This document shows, piece after piece, positions 33,830 to 43,665 of a DNA stretch of 55,142 nt. Position numbers and translations under genes: made by a program. Position 1 is the stretch's first letter. Each line of letters starts with the position of its first letter. The notes beneath the pieces were generated by a model, which searched no databases, had not been told where the DNA came from, and saw only the letters and a list, made by a program, of their open reading frames with translations. This DNA comes from Lachnospiraceae bacterium. GTDB taxonomy: Bacteria > Bacillota > Clostridia > Lachnospirales > Lachnospiraceae. Location: contig JAFLTD010000008.1 in assembly GCA_022510625.1 (NCBI GenBank), forward strand, positions 1 through 55,142, in the 5' to 3' direction.

Positions 33830-35005
33830 ATGAGAGTGCGCAGATGTATCTTGGGAATATGTTGGCTGCTGTCGCTCATCTTGATCAGTCTATACGGAGG
33901 AACGGTCAGCTACGGTATATTCTTCGGTCTTACTTTAATACCGTTTGTCTCGTTCCTTTATATTTTGTTTGTATGGATTTTCCACAGAATCTATCAGGAG
34001 ATAGGGAGCAGGAATATCGTGTGCGGGCAGTCGGTGCCCTATTATTTCGTTCTGAAAAACGAATCGTGGTTTGCTTTCGCGAGTATCAGGATTTTCTTTT
34101 TCTCGGATTTTTCTTATGTGGAAGAACTGCCGGATGAAATCGAGTATGAGCTGTTGCCGGGAGAACAGTATAAGTATGAAACGTCCTTTGTCTGTAAATA
34201 CAGAGGTGAATATGAGGTAGGTATCGAGGAGATTGTCATATCCGATTTTTGGGGATTGTTCGGCATTAAATTTGCCGTGCGAGAGTCCAGAAAAGTCATT
34301 GCAGCTCCCAAACTGATTCATCTGGATGGATTAAACAGTGTTCCGGATATCAGTGCAGCGATGCAGAGCGATAATCTGCAGGCAACAGAGCTTGATGTGG
34401 TTACAAGAGAGTACACTGCCGGGGATGCGCTAAAGCAAATTCATTGGAAGGCGTCGGCAAGAGAGGGCAGATTGATGTCCAGAAAGCCGGTGGGAGAAGA
34501 AAAACGAGGTGTCGCACTTATTTTCGACACGAAGCGATGCAATAAGGATCCCGGAGTATATCTTCCGATTGAAAATAAAGTGCTGGAAATCGCATTGGCA
34601 CTTTCTCTTTTTATGTCTAAAACTAATACACCGGTTTCCTATTTTTATCATCTAAACAACAGCACAAACGATATTGAACATGGCCAACTGAACGGTCTGA
34701 AAGATATCGAAGATCTTTACGAACGGATGAAACGGGTACAGTTTGACTTCGGCGCGGATATGGGAACCGATCTGATGAAAATTCATCGGGAAGGACATCT
34801 GATGGATAAAGCCATTGTTTTTATCATTCTACATGAAATGAATGATGATACGCTGCGATTGACTTATCAACTTGCAGAAAATGACACTATTGTCGTTTGC
34901 TATATTGTCACCGATGAAAATATTGATGAATTATGTTCGACGAGTGATTTGAGCAGGAGAATCATTGCAATAACACCGGAAGAAGAGTTGGAGGAAGTAT
35001 TATGA
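33830..35005 (+). CDS. DUF58 domain membrane protein
   Basis: A 391-residue protein with two N-terminal transmembrane helices (about 5-22 and 28-50), a beta-rich middle (about 60-170) and a DUF58/von Willebrand-like C-terminal part. The diagnostic DUF58 stretch VTREYTAGDALKQIHWKAS is at about 189-207, then RLMSRKP. DUF58 proteins are partners of MoxR ATPases and of transglutaminase-like membrane proteins; the exact task is unknown. The stop overlaps the start of the next gene (ATGA at 35002-35005). Confidence 0.9.
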   Translation: MRVRRCILGICWLLSLILISLYGGTVSYGIFFGLTLIPFVSFLYILFVWIFHRIYQEIGSRNIVCGQSVPYYFVLKNESWFAFASIRIFFFSDFSYVEELPDEIEYELLPGEQYKYETSFVCKYRGEYEVGIEEIVISDFWGLFGIKFAVRESRKVIAAPKLIHLDGLNSVPDISAAMQSDNLQATELDVVTREYTAGDALKQIHWKASAREGRLMSRKPVGEEKRGVALIFDTKRCNKDPGVYLPIENKVLEIALALSLFMSKTNTPVSYFYHLNNSTNDIEHGQLNGLKDIEDLYERMKRVQFDFGADMGTDLMKIHREGHLMDKAIVFIILHEMNDDTLRLTYQLAENDTIVVCYIVTDENIDELCSTSDLSRRIIAITPEEELEEVL

Positions 35006-37269
35006 TGAAGAAAAGTGCCGGTGTTGCAGCTTTTTTCAGCAGGCTCATATATGTGGGAATCTTTTCAAGTATGATCTTGTTTTGCTTCCCCACTCTGTGC
35101 GGTATCGCCGATGTAAATTACACGCATATGGCAGTGCTGCTTATCTCAGTTCTTCTTTTTTCCGCTGTCCGTATGCTTGACAGAAGGCGGCAGATTTATG
35201 CGATTGTGTTGGGTGTTCTTATCATTCTTTTTCTGTCATCCTCCGCAAACACTTCTCTGATCAATTACGAATTCTTGACAGAAGAGAGCATTTATATGGA
35301 ATCGGGCAAAGTGTTTTTGCTGGCTGTCATCTGCTTTCCGGTACATTTGCTGCTGGAAAAGAATATCTTTCTTAGAATTGTGTCTGCGGATATTGTCGGC
35401 GGCTGCCTGCTCTACATGCGCAAAACGTCCAAGGCGGGCGTTGTACTGTTCATTCTGTACACCGGACTGGCGGCGGCGGAGTGGGTCAGGATACATTGGA
35501 AAAAGCAAAAGAGCGGGAATGTGCAGCCGTTTCTTCTGGGCATTCTGCCGTTTCTTCTTGTATATATCGTGTTGTTATGCTTTATGCCCATGCCGGACAA
35601 ACCTTATGACTGGCAGTGGATCAGGAGAATCTATCGGAGCGCGGAAGATATCATAACGATGTACGCGGAGAATATTTGGCATGGGGACAGCGAATATTTT
35701 AATGGGGCGACCAGTGGATTTTCCGAGGATGGGGAGATGTCTTCCGGTGTCGCACCGAGTGACAGACAGTTAATGACACTGGGAATCGGGACCCAGAAAG
35801 AACTTTCGGTTTATCTTACAGGCAAAATCTTTGATTCTTTTGACGGGCGCAAGTGGGAAAACAGGGAGGATGTAAAAGGATACGAGAGAACCATGGATGT
35901 CGCGGAAACAGCGTACGCTATGTGGGGATACACCGGAAAAACGAGTACGATATTGTACAGAAATATCAGTATGAATATCTCATATCAGTATTTTCACACT
36001 TCGTATTTGATGGCACCGTCGAAGACATGGGTGGTAGCGGGTGATGATAAAAAGATATCATATTATTCGGACGGAGACAATCTGACTTTTGACAGGACGG
36101 CAGGTTACGGTACGGAGTATACGGTCCGGTTTAGTCAACTGAATATGGAGCGGGAAGAATTGTATCGGTTCCTGGAATGGCAGCAGGACGAGGATGAGCA
36201 AGCATGGGAAAGGGCCGCAGGGCAGTACAACCATCGGCATATTCCTATTGAGGAACTTTATGCCTATAGAGAAACGATAAAAGATCAGTATCTGCCGAGG
36301 ACGGACATCAGTCCTGTGGTGGAACAATGGCTTGCATCTGTCACAGCGGGTGCGCAAACGGATACGGAAAAGCTGAAAAATATAGAGGATGCACTCTCCG
36401 GAATGAAGTACAATACAAGTCCCGGAGAACTGCCTGAGACGGTCACGGATGCACAGAGTTTCATGGATTATTTCATCTTGAAAAAGAGAGAGGGATATTG
36501 TGTTCACTATGCCACCGCATTTGTGCTGTTGGCAAGGGCGGAAGGGTTTCCGGCCAGATATGTGCAAGGTTTCTGTGTTCCTGTAGTAAGTGGGGACAAA
36601 ACGTTCGTCTACGCCAATATGGCACATGCCTGGCCGGAAGTGTATATCGAGGGGAAAGGGTGGATTCCCTTTGAACCGACCCCGGGATATGCTGTGAACC
36701 GCTATCTGCCGGAGAGTGAAGATGCAAATGAAGAGATAGAATTTACTGACGCAAAAAAATCGGAAACTCCGATGCAGGATGAAGAATCGGTATCAGAAAG
36801 TGAGATGCCAACAGAAGATGTCCCGGAAGAGGATATACCGGCAGAACAGGTAAGGAATTGGTGGCTTCCGTATCTGATCAGAGTGGTATTGCTGCTGTTT
36901 ATCGGAATTGCGCTTGCTGTTGCCACGGACTGGATTTGGGAGAAGTACCGCGAGAAGAAGAGAAGTATAGATGAAAAATTCAGACTGGCGGTTCTGCACA
37001 ACTTACAGATCCTTAGTTTGCTGGGATACAGAAGAGAGATGTCCGAGACCTTCCATGAATTGCTGGGGCGTATCAGGCAGACTCATGAAGATTCCTGTGA
37101 ATTTATCGAGGTCTACGAAAAGTATTTATACGGATCGGTGGAAATAAGCGAACGGATACTGAGTGATGTTTTGGCACAGAGACGGCAGCTTTTAGACATG
37201 CTGCAAAGATATAGGAAAAGGACGTATCTGATCTGCAGGATAAGACTATATATTGTACGGTACAGGTAG
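35002..37269 (+). CDS. TgpA-like membrane protein with transglutaminase-like domain
   Basis: The 755-residue protein has about seven transmembrane helices in the first 200 residues, a large extracytoplasmic part with a transglutaminase-like (papain-fold) core at about 480-575, and one more helix near 630-650 followed by a cytosolic tail. The core keeps the catalytic Cys in KREGYCVHYATAFVLLARA and the His in NMAHAWPEVY. The third position reads FEPTPGY, with Glu for the usual Asp. Between core and last helix is an acidic Ser/Glu/Pro-rich linker. MoxR-DUF58-TgpA is a known conserved trio; proteolysis or crosslinking at the cell surface is proposed for it. Confidence 0.9.
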   Translation: MMKKSAGVAAFFSRLIYVGIFSSMILFCFPTLCGIADVNYTHMAVLLISVLLFSAVRMLDRRRQIYAIVLGVLIILFLSSSANTSLINYEFLTEESIYMESGKVFLLAVICFPVHLLLEKNIFLRIVSADIVGGCLLYMRKTSKAGVVLFILYTGLAAAEWVRIHWKKQKSGNVQPFLLGILPFLLVYIVLLCFMPMPDKPYDWQWIRRIYRSAEDIITMYAENIWHGDSEYFNGATSGFSEDGEMSSGVAPSDRQLMTLGIGTQKELSVYLTGKIFDSFDGRKWENREDVKGYERTMDVAETAYAMWGYTGKTSTILYRNISMNISYQYFHTSYLMAPSKTWVVAGDDKKISYYSDGDNLTFDRTAGYGTEYTVRFSQLNMEREELYRFLEWQQDEDEQAWERAAGQYNHRHIPIEELYAYRETIKDQYLPRTDISPVVEQWLASVTAGAQTDTEKLKNIEDALSGMKYNTSPGELPETVTDAQSFMDYFILKKREGYCVHYATAFVLLARAEGFPARYVQGFCVPVVSGDKTFVYANMAHAWPEVYIEGKGWIPFEPTPGYAVNRYLPESEDANEEIEFTDAKKSETPMQDEESVSESEMPTEDVPEEDIPAEQVRNWWLPYLIRVVLLLFIGIALAVATDWIWEKYREKKRSIDEKFRLAVLHNLQILSLLGYRREMSETFHELLGRIRQTHEDSCEFIEVYEKYLYGSVEISERILSDVLAQRRQLLDMLQRYRKRTYLICRIRLYIVRYR

Positions 37270-37274
37270 ACTGC

Positions 37275-37303
37275 TTGCTGATAAAATATACCTATGATAT
37301 ACT
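37275..37303 (+). promoter_or_regulatory. SigmaA-type promoter of the pseG-F-I operon
   Basis: TTGCTG (37275-37280), 17 bp, TATACT (37298-37303) in the extended context TATGATATACT. It lies six bases after the transglutaminase gene and 29 before the next ATG. Confidence 0.7.
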
Positions 37304-37332
37304 AAACGCAAAAGAAAAACAGGATTGCCGAT

Positions 37333-38361
37333 ATGAAACTTAGTATCATTGTGCCGGTCTACAACATGGCATCGGACCAAAAATTGGAATACTGTATGGA
37401 TTCCCTTGTCGACCAGACATTGGAGGATTATGAAATCATTGCGGTAGACGACTGCTCTACGGATGGTTCATTTGCGATTTTACAGGATTATGAGAGACGC
37501 TTTCCGGATAAAGTCCGTGCGATACACTCCGAGGTGAACAGACATCAGGGCGGCGCGAAGAACATCGGACTTAAGATGGCACAGGGTGACTGGATCGGCT
37601 TTATAGACAGCGATGACTGGATCACACCGGATATGTATCGGAAACTGATAGAGAGAGCGGAAGTGACGGGCGCAGACCTTGTGGGTTGCGATTACTGTCT
37701 GACGGATGAGCATTCTATGAAAGTCGGACAGGTTGTACCCAATAATAAAAGGGAACAGAGCGGAATCCTGGATCATCAGAAGAGATGCAGCCTGATATTG
37801 GACGGCGGCAGCCTTGTGGTCAAGATTTTCCGTCGTTCTATGATCATAGAGAACGATCTCTGGTTTCCGGAAGATATTTTTTATGAAGACAATGCTCTCG
37901 GGAATTCCTATCTTGTGTTGGCAAGGCATTTTGAATATATAGAAGAACCGATGTATTATTACTATCAGCATGATGCATCTACCGTGCACACGATTTCCCC
38001 GAAGAGATGTGAGGATCGCATGGCTGCAGGGCGTATTATGCTCAACGAGGCGCGTCGGCATCATTATTACGATGATTTTCTGCCGGAGCTGGAATACAGC
38101 TTTACGCTTTTATTTTATATTAACACGTTGTTTACCTATATGGCGGGAGTAAGCAGGACGAAAAGCAGTTTTGTCAGGGCGCTTGGCAGAGAAATGAAAC
38201 AGACTTTTTCGGATTTCGAGAAGAATCCTTATTATCTGGAACGGACACATGAGGAGGAGAGGAAACTGATTCGGATGCAGCAACGGTCTACTCTGTTTTT
38301 CATGTTGTATTATAAGCTGTTATGGGCATACCGCAAATGGCGAAAGGCACACCAAAAGTAA
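37333..38361 (+). CDS. GT2 family glycosyltransferase
   Basis: The 342-residue enzyme has SIIVPVYNMASDQ, AVDDCSTDGS, NRHQGGAKNIGLKMAQG and the DSDDW metal site (92-96) of EpsJ/WcaA-like GT2 proteins. The C-terminal half is long and rich in aromatic residues (EEPMYYYYQHD). As first gene of the nonulosonate operon it may add the acceptor sugar to which the nonulosonate is attached, but this is inferred from position only. Confidence 0.86.
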   Translation: MKLSIIVPVYNMASDQKLEYCMDSLVDQTLEDYEIIAVDDCSTDGSFAILQDYERRFPDKVRAIHSEVNRHQGGAKNIGLKMAQGDWIGFIDSDDWITPDMYRKLIERAEVTGADLVGCDYCLTDEHSMKVGQVVPNNKREQSGILDHQKRCSLILDGGSLVVKIFRRSMIIENDLWFPEDIFYEDNALGNSYLVLARHFEYIEEPMYYYYQHDASTVHTISPKRCEDRMAAGRIMLNEARRHHYYDDFLPELEYSFTLLFYINTLFTYMAGVSRTKSSFVRALGREMKQTFSDFEKNPYYLERTHEEERKLIRMQQRSTLFFMLYYKLLWAYRKWRKAHQK

Positions 38362-38378
38362 AGGGTATGGTTAGGCAT

Positions 38379-40574
38379 ATGGAAATCGGCAGTATCTATG
38401 AAATCAATCCCGATCTCTTTACACACAAGCATGCAGGAGTGGCGCCGCAGTTAAGGTTGAGGGAAGTAGAAAAATATCATAAAAAGCATATCCGTTATAC
38501 GGCATCCGGCAGAGAGGCGATTGCGCTCGCGCTAAAAGGAATTGAAGAAATGCGACCGGATGTCTCTAAATGCTGTCTTCTGCCGGCCTATATGTGTGAT
38601 ACGGTCTTTTTCCCTTTTGAGCGTGCGGGATGGGAGATACATTTCTATCATCTTAACAGTAAGCTGGAGGCGGACATCGGGGAGATCCGCCGACTGATTG
38701 AACAGTTCAGACCTGGGCTGATTTTCATTCACGCTTATTACGGCGTTGATACGTGGAAATCCGCAAGGTCTTTATTTCGTGAGTGGCGAGCGCAGGGAAT
38801 CTGCATCATGGAGGATGTGACGCAATCTTATTATTTGGAAGATGCGGGTAAAGAAGCGGATTACTGTGTGGGGAGCCTGCGCAAATGGTATGCCGTGCCG
38901 GACGGAGGATTTGCTGCCTCCGATGAGGCACTGCCGGAGGACAAGCTTATTCCCAACACAGAGTTTACGGAGGCAAGGATAGGGTTCTTGACCGAGAAAT
39001 GGGAGTATCTGCACGGACAGAAAAGTCCCAAGGAAAAGCGGGCGCTAAAAGAGGATTACCTGAATAAGAACCGTGCGGCGGAAGCACGGTTGGATTCTTA
39101 TACGGGGATTGGTGCAATCTCGGACGAAGCCGCCTATATTCTGTCGCTGACAAATGAAAAGGAATGTAAGGACAGGCGGATAGAAAACTGCAAATATCTG
39201 CAAGAACATTTGACAGAAAATGAACAGTTCATCCCTGTATTTGACAAAGAATACGGGTTCGGAGAAAGTGGGACGGCTCCACTGTATTATCCGATTTATG
39301 CAGTAGACAGGGATGAGCTGCAGCGATTCTTATCTGCCAGCGGTGTTTATGCGCCTACGCTTTGGCCTGTGGGCAAGGAGAATGCCGACTGCTTATCGGA
39401 AGAAGAATGTTATATCTACGAACACATACTGGCGCTGCCTGTAGACCAGAGATACGGAACGGAAGAAATGCAGTATGTGATGGAAATTTTAGATCGGTAT
39501 GTGAGATCGAAAGAGACCGGTGGAGTACAGACGATCGGTATCCGCGTAGATGCCAATGACACGGTCGCCACAGGACATGTCATGCGTTGCATCACGATAG
39601 CGAAGCAGCTTATCTTAGCGGGAAGTAAAGTCCTTTTCTTCACGGCGGACGAGTACGCCGGTGAACTGCTCAAAAAAGCCGGTATGCAGTATGTCTGTCT
39701 GCATACGAGATGGGATCATATGGCGGAAGAGACAGCGCTTCTTCGCAGGGAGTTGGCTAAAGCAGACTGCGGCAAATTGTTGGTGGATTCCTATCAGGTG
39801 ACCGAACAATATTTTCGGGAACTGTCAGACTTGTGCAGAGTGATTTATATAGATGATTGTTTTGAAAAAGTATATCCGGTGGATATGGTAATCAATTACA
39901 ATGCGTACCATGTGCGGTTCCCGTACGAGAAGGCGTATGCCGGTAAAGCAAAGATTCTTCTCGGGACTTCTTATGTACCGCTCAGGGAGGAGTTCGGGAC
40001 TAAATCGGGCGTACATGAGGACAGCACTGCCAAAGATACAGCGGGCATGCGTATACTGCTGAGTTCGGGCGGCGGAGATCTGTGCAACGCGCTTTCGGGA
40101 GTGTTGTCGGTGGCTATGCAGGATCGGGCACTGCACAATGTGATTTTTGATGTGGTTGTGGGCGGCTTCAACCGGAATGCGGAGGAACTTGAACGTCATG
40201 CAAAGGAATATTCGAATATCCGGCTGCATTACCATGTGGAGCACATGGCGGAATTGATGGGACAGTGTACGGCGGCAGTGTCGGCGGCGGGTACAATGCT
40301 GTTTGAATTAAGTGCCATGCAGACGCCGACGGTTTTCTTTGTCAGTGCGGATAACCAACAGTACGATCACGAGTATTTTGCGAAAGAGGAAAGGATGCTC
40401 TACGCAGGCGATATACGGCAAGACCGTGACAAGTGTCTCAATGAGATATGCCGTTGTTTAAAACTTATTCTGCAAGACGGGAAGATGCGTGACAGAATGA
40501 AACAAAAGATGTATGAAGTGACAGACGGAAGAGGCGCACAGAGAATTGCGGAGGAGATCATCCGTCTGCAATAA
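38379..40574 (+). CDS. pseG: Fusion of DegT-like aminotransferase domain and PseG hydrolase
   Basis: A 731-residue two-domain protein. Residues 1-375 have a DegT/DnrJ-like PLP fold: TASGREAIALAL (41-52, phosphate side), IMEDVTQSYY with Asp146 for the PLP nitrogen, and VGSLRKWYAVPDGG with probable Schiff-base Lys169. Residues 383-731 are PseG: IRVDANDTVATGHVMRC with catalytic His400, IYIDDCFE, VINYNAY, LLSSGGGD and AAGTMLFELSAM. PseG removes UDP from UDP-2,4-diacetamido-2,4,6-trideoxy-beta-L-altrose. The role of the first domain is unclear because PseC is encoded separately. Start choice is uncertain: ATG 38379 has AAAGGG 13 bases upstream; ATG 38322 would overlap the preceding gene by 40 bases. 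Confidence 0.88.
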   Translation: MEIGSIYEINPDLFTHKHAGVAPQLRLREVEKYHKKHIRYTASGREAIALALKGIEEMRPDVSKCCLLPAYMCDTVFFPFERAGWEIHFYHLNSKLEADIGEIRRLIEQFRPGLIFIHAYYGVDTWKSARSLFREWRAQGICIMEDVTQSYYLEDAGKEADYCVGSLRKWYAVPDGGFAASDEALPEDKLIPNTEFTEARIGFLTEKWEYLHGQKSPKEKRALKEDYLNKNRAAEARLDSYTGIGAISDEAAYILSLTNEKECKDRRIENCKYLQEHLTENEQFIPVFDKEYGFGESGTAPLYYPIYAVDRDELQRFLSASGVYAPTLWPVGKENADCLSEEECYIYEHILALPVDQRYGTEEMQYVMEILDRYVRSKETGGVQTIGIRVDANDTVATGHVMRCITIAKQLILAGSKVLFFTADEYAGELLKKAGMQYVCLHTRWDHMAEETALLRRELAKADCGKLLVDSYQVTEQYFRELSDLCRVIYIDDCFEKVYPVDMVINYNAYHVRFPYEKAYAGKAKILLGTSYVPLREEFGTKSGVHEDSTAKDTAGMRILLSSGGGDLCNALSGVLSVAMQDRALHNVIFDVVVGGFNRNAEELERHAKEYSNIRLHYHVEHMAELMGQCTAAVSAAGTMLFELSAMQTPTVFFVSADNQQYDHEYFAKEERMLYAGDIRQDRDKCLNEICRCLKLILQDGKMRDRMKQKMYEVTDGRGAQRIAEEIIRLQ

Positions 40575-40630
40575 ATTAAAATGATAAAGTCAATGTATGT
40601 GAAGTATAGTGTTTTAAGTTGGAGGCAGTC

Positions 40631-41320
40631 ATGAGTGCAATAGCGATCATCACCGCAAGGGGAGGAAGCAAAAGGATACCTAATAAGAACAAGAAAGATT
40701 TTCTCGGAAAGCCCATCATGTGCTATTCGATAGAGGCGGCGCTCTCGTCGGGATTGTTTGATGAAGTCATGGTGTCCACCGATGATGAAGAGATTGCGCA
40801 GATTGCGCGTGATACCGGCGCGAAGGTGCCGTTCATGAGGAGTGCCGCCACCGCGAATGATTATGCCACAACGGACGATGTCCTGATGGAAGTGCTCGCG
40901 GAGTATGAGAAAAGGGGACAGACTTTTGAGTATATGGCGTGTATCTATCCGACGGCTCCGTTTGTGACGGCGGACAAACTGCAAGATGCCTTTCGCATTT
41001 TGAAAGAGCAGAACGCATCGGGTGTCATGCCGGTAGTACAGTTTTCATTTCCTCCTCAGCGGGGAATGGCGGTGAGAGACGGCAGACTTGCGTACTGTTA
41101 TCCTGAAAATGCCATGAAGCGCTCGCAGGATCTGGAGGCAATCTATCATGACTGCGGTCAGTTTTATTTCTACAGAACCAGCGAATATCGCGCCTGCAGG
41201 GGTAATCTGGAGGACGGATATGTGCCCATTGTCATGCCTGAAACGCAGGTACAGGACATTGACAATCTGTCGGACTGGAAGCTGGCGGAGATGAAGTATA
41301 AAATGATGTCGGAAGAATAA
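40631..41320 (+). CDS. pseF: Pseudaminic acid cytidylyltransferase (PseF)
   Basis: This 229-residue enzyme activates the nonulosonic acid with CTP, giving the CMP-sugar donor. The nucleotide-binding motif ITARGGSKRIPNKNKKDF is at the N-terminus, followed by EVMVSTDDEEIA and YPTAPFVTADKL. Later QDIDNLSDWKLAEMKY gives the Asp pair that binds metal. Length and sequence fit PseF better than NeuA, and the next gene is pseI. ATG 40631 has GGAGG five bases upstream; a TTG start at 40619 would put the ribosome binding site inside the gene. Confidence 0.93.
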   Translation: MSAIAIITARGGSKRIPNKNKKDFLGKPIMCYSIEAALSSGLFDEVMVSTDDEEIAQIARDTGAKVPFMRSAATANDYATTDDVLMEVLAEYEKRGQTFEYMACIYPTAPFVTADKLQDAFRILKEQNASGVMPVVQFSFPPQRGMAVRDGRLAYCYPENAMKRSQDLEAIYHDCGQFYFYRTSEYRACRGNLEDGYVPIVMPETQVQDIDNLSDWKLAEMKYKMMSEE

Positions 41321-41380
41321 GCGTCAATCAGAATGAACGGAAATAGCGACGCGTAGAACAAGCGGAGGGAAGGAGCAGAC

Positions 41381-42433
41381 ATGGAGAAAAGGATAAAGAT
41401 CGGCAGCCGCTATGTCGGAGAGGGTGAAAGAACCTTTATTGTAGCAGAGGTATCGGCAAATCATTTACAGGATTATAATAGAGCGGAAGCTATTATACAT
41501 GCGGCGGCAGAGGCGGGGGCGGATGCGGTCAAGCTACAGACTTACACGCCGGACACCATCACGCTTGACTGTGATAATGAATATTTTCAGATTACACAGG
41601 GGACAATCTGGGACGGCACCACGCTCCACAAACTCTATGAAACCGCTTATACTCCGTGGGAGTGGCAGCCTAAGCTGAAGAAATACGCAGAGAGTTTGGG
41701 AATGGAGTGTTTTTCTTCTCCCTTTGACGCTACGGCGGTGGATTTCATGCACGAGATGGATATGCCGGCCTATAAGATAGCATCCTTTGAGATTAATGAC
41801 ATTCCGCTGATACGCAAGATTGCAAAACTCGGAAAGCCCATCATTTTCGCCACAGGTATTGCCTATCTGGAGGATATTGAGAGGGCGCTCCGCGTATGTA
41901 AAGAAGAGGGAAACGAGCAGGTTGTCCTGTTAAAATGTACTTCGACGTATCCGTCTCCCTATGAAGATATGAATCTTAAAGTCATTCCCAATATGGCGGA
42001 AGTTTTTGACTGTGTTGCAGGATTGTCGGATCACAGCATGGGGAGTGCCGTGGCGGTAGCAAGCGTGGCGCTCGGAGCGAAGATGGTGGAGAAGCACCTT
42101 ACGCTCTCCCGCGCGGACGGCGGACCGGACGCGGCATTCTCGATGGAACCTGATGAGTTTAAGCGGATGGCGGACGAGATCCGTATCGTGGAAAAGGCAC
42201 TGGGCAAAGTGACTTACAATCTGACTGAGAGGCAGATGAGAAGCAGGGAAGACGGGCGTTCTCTGTTTGTTGTGAAGGATATAAGAGCGGGAGAGACGTT
42301 TACGGAGGAAAATATACGATCTATTCGTCCGGCATTCGGCATGCACCCCATGTACTATGACGAGGTGCTGGGACATAAGGCAAAGAGCGATATTGCCAAA
42401 GGAACGCCTATGGATTGGAAATATATTATGTGA
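41381..42433 (+). CDS. pseI: Pseudaminic acid synthase (PseI)
   Basis: The 350-residue enzyme condenses 2,4-diacetamido-2,4,6-trideoxy-L-altrose with phosphoenolpyruvate, giving pseudaminic acid. It has the NeuB-type TIM barrel: IVAEVSANHLQDYNRA, ADAVKLQTYTPDTITLD, ECFSSPFDATAVDFM, KIASFEINDIPLI and VEKHLTLSRADGGPDAAFS. A C-terminal antifreeze-like SAF domain starts near 285 (RSLFVVKDIRAGETFTEEN). The TLSRADGGPDAAFS segment is typical of PseI rather than NeuB. It is preceded by GGAGGGAAGGAG and sits between pseF and an ATP-grasp gene. Confidence 0.94.
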   Translation: MEKRIKIGSRYVGEGERTFIVAEVSANHLQDYNRAEAIIHAAAEAGADAVKLQTYTPDTITLDCDNEYFQITQGTIWDGTTLHKLYETAYTPWEWQPKLKKYAESLGMECFSSPFDATAVDFMHEMDMPAYKIASFEINDIPLIRKIAKLGKPIIFATGIAYLEDIERALRVCKEEGNEQVVLLKCTSTYPSPYEDMNLKVIPNMAEVFDCVAGLSDHSMGSAVAVASVALGAKMVEKHLTLSRADGGPDAAFSMEPDEFKRMADEIRIVEKALGKVTYNLTERQMRSREDGRSLFVVKDIRAGETFTEENIRSIRPAFGMHPMYYDEVLGHKAKSDIAKGTPMDWKYIM

Positions 42434-42460
42434 TGCAGATTCGGCAGGGAGGAACATCCG

Positions 42461-43663
42461 ATGCAGAAAAAGATGATGATTCTGGGTGCGAGTGAACTTC
42501 AGGTTCCGGCTATCAGGAAAGCGAAGGAGCTGGGGTATCAGATTATCCTTGTGGATTATAATGAAAAGGCAGTCGGATTCGATCTGGCAGATGTGAAGCT
42601 TGTAGTCAGCACGTTGGATCAGGAAGAGGTATATCATCAGGCCTTGATTTATCAGCCGGATGTGGTTATCACTTCCACCAGTGACGGCCCGGTCAGGACT
42701 GCCGCCTATGTGAATGAGAAGCTGGGGAAACGGCCCGATCTGTCATACGAGGATTCTCTGTGCGCTACGATCAAAAGCCATATGCGGAATCGCCTGAAGG
42801 AAAATCACGTTCCGATTCCCGAGTACTATGCCGTACAAAATTTTGAAGAATTTCAGGCGGCGGTGGAAGCCCTCAATGGAAATTGTATCGTCAAGCCGGC
42901 GGACAATGCGGGAAGCCGTGGAGTGACTGCTCTTAACGGCACAAAGGTGCAGACTGAGGAGGAATTGCTCAGTACTTACGAGTATAGCAAAGATCATTCC
43001 AGAAACGGCACGGTCATGGTGGAAGAATATATGACGGGTCCGGAGGTCAGTGTCGAGGCGATGACCGTGAATGGCAAGACGACTATTCTGACCATCACCG
43101 ATAAGTTTATCACACCGCCGCCGTATTTTGTGGAAATTGCTCACAGTGAGCCAAGCAGTTTGAGTGGGGAGATACAGGAGCGCATCAGGCAGGTCGCGCT
43201 GCAGGCGATTGCGGCTATCCGGCTTGAAAACGGACCGTCCCACACGGAGATCAAGGTTACGGAGCAGGGTCCGAAAATCGTGGAACTCGCAGCCAGGCTG
43301 GGCGGCGATTTTATCACTTCAAAACTCGTTCCTCTCTCCACCGGGGTGGATATGGTGGGCGCTTCCGTTCTGCTTGCCACAGGGGAGAAAGTGAATCTGG
43401 AGAGCAAATGGAATAAAGGCGCGGCGATTCACTTCATACAGGGGACAGAGGGTGTCATCAAAAATATTGAGATTGACGAGGCGCTTTACGACCTTGAGGG
43501 CGTAGAAGAGACAGTTCTCTATAAAAAGGCGGGCGATACAGTGCACGCGACCAAATCCAGCAATGACAGAATCGGGCATATCATTACCGTCGGCGAAGAT
43601 GCGGCGCAGGCTCTGGAGACGGGGCGTAAAGCGTTGGAGCTTGTAAAGGTTGAGGTAATCTAA
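42461..43663 (+). CDS. ATP-grasp ligase in the nonulosonate operon
   Basis: A 400-residue ATP-grasp protein related to carbamoyl-phosphate synthase-like and PurK-like ligases. The pre-ATP domain starts MMILGASELQVPAIRKAKELG. The ATP-binding domain has NCIVKPADNAGSRGV (glycine-rich lid), VMVEEYMTGPEVSVEAM, and the metal-binding block GPSHTEIKVTEQGPKIVELAARLGG is given here in part as HTEIKV and ELAARLGGD. ATP-grasp enzymes join a carboxylate to an amine through an acyl phosphate. In this operon, where the PseH acetyltransferase is missing, it could add an amino acid to an amino group of the sugar. This is inference; it could also act on another precursor. Confidence 0.85.
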   Translation: MQKKMMILGASELQVPAIRKAKELGYQIILVDYNEKAVGFDLADVKLVVSTLDQEEVYHQALIYQPDVVITSTSDGPVRTAAYVNEKLGKRPDLSYEDSLCATIKSHMRNRLKENHVPIPEYYAVQNFEEFQAAVEALNGNCIVKPADNAGSRGVTALNGTKVQTEEELLSTYEYSKDHSRNGTVMVEEYMTGPEVSVEAMTVNGKTTILTITDKFITPPPYFVEIAHSEPSSLSGEIQERIRQVALQAIAAIRLENGPSHTEIKVTEQGPKIVELAARLGGDFITSKLVPLSTGVDMVGASVLLATGEKVNLESKWNKGAAIHFIQGTEGVIKNIEIDEALYDLEGVEETVLYKKAGDTVHATKSSNDRIGHIITVGEDAAQALETGRKALELVKVEVI

Positions 43664-43665
43664 CT

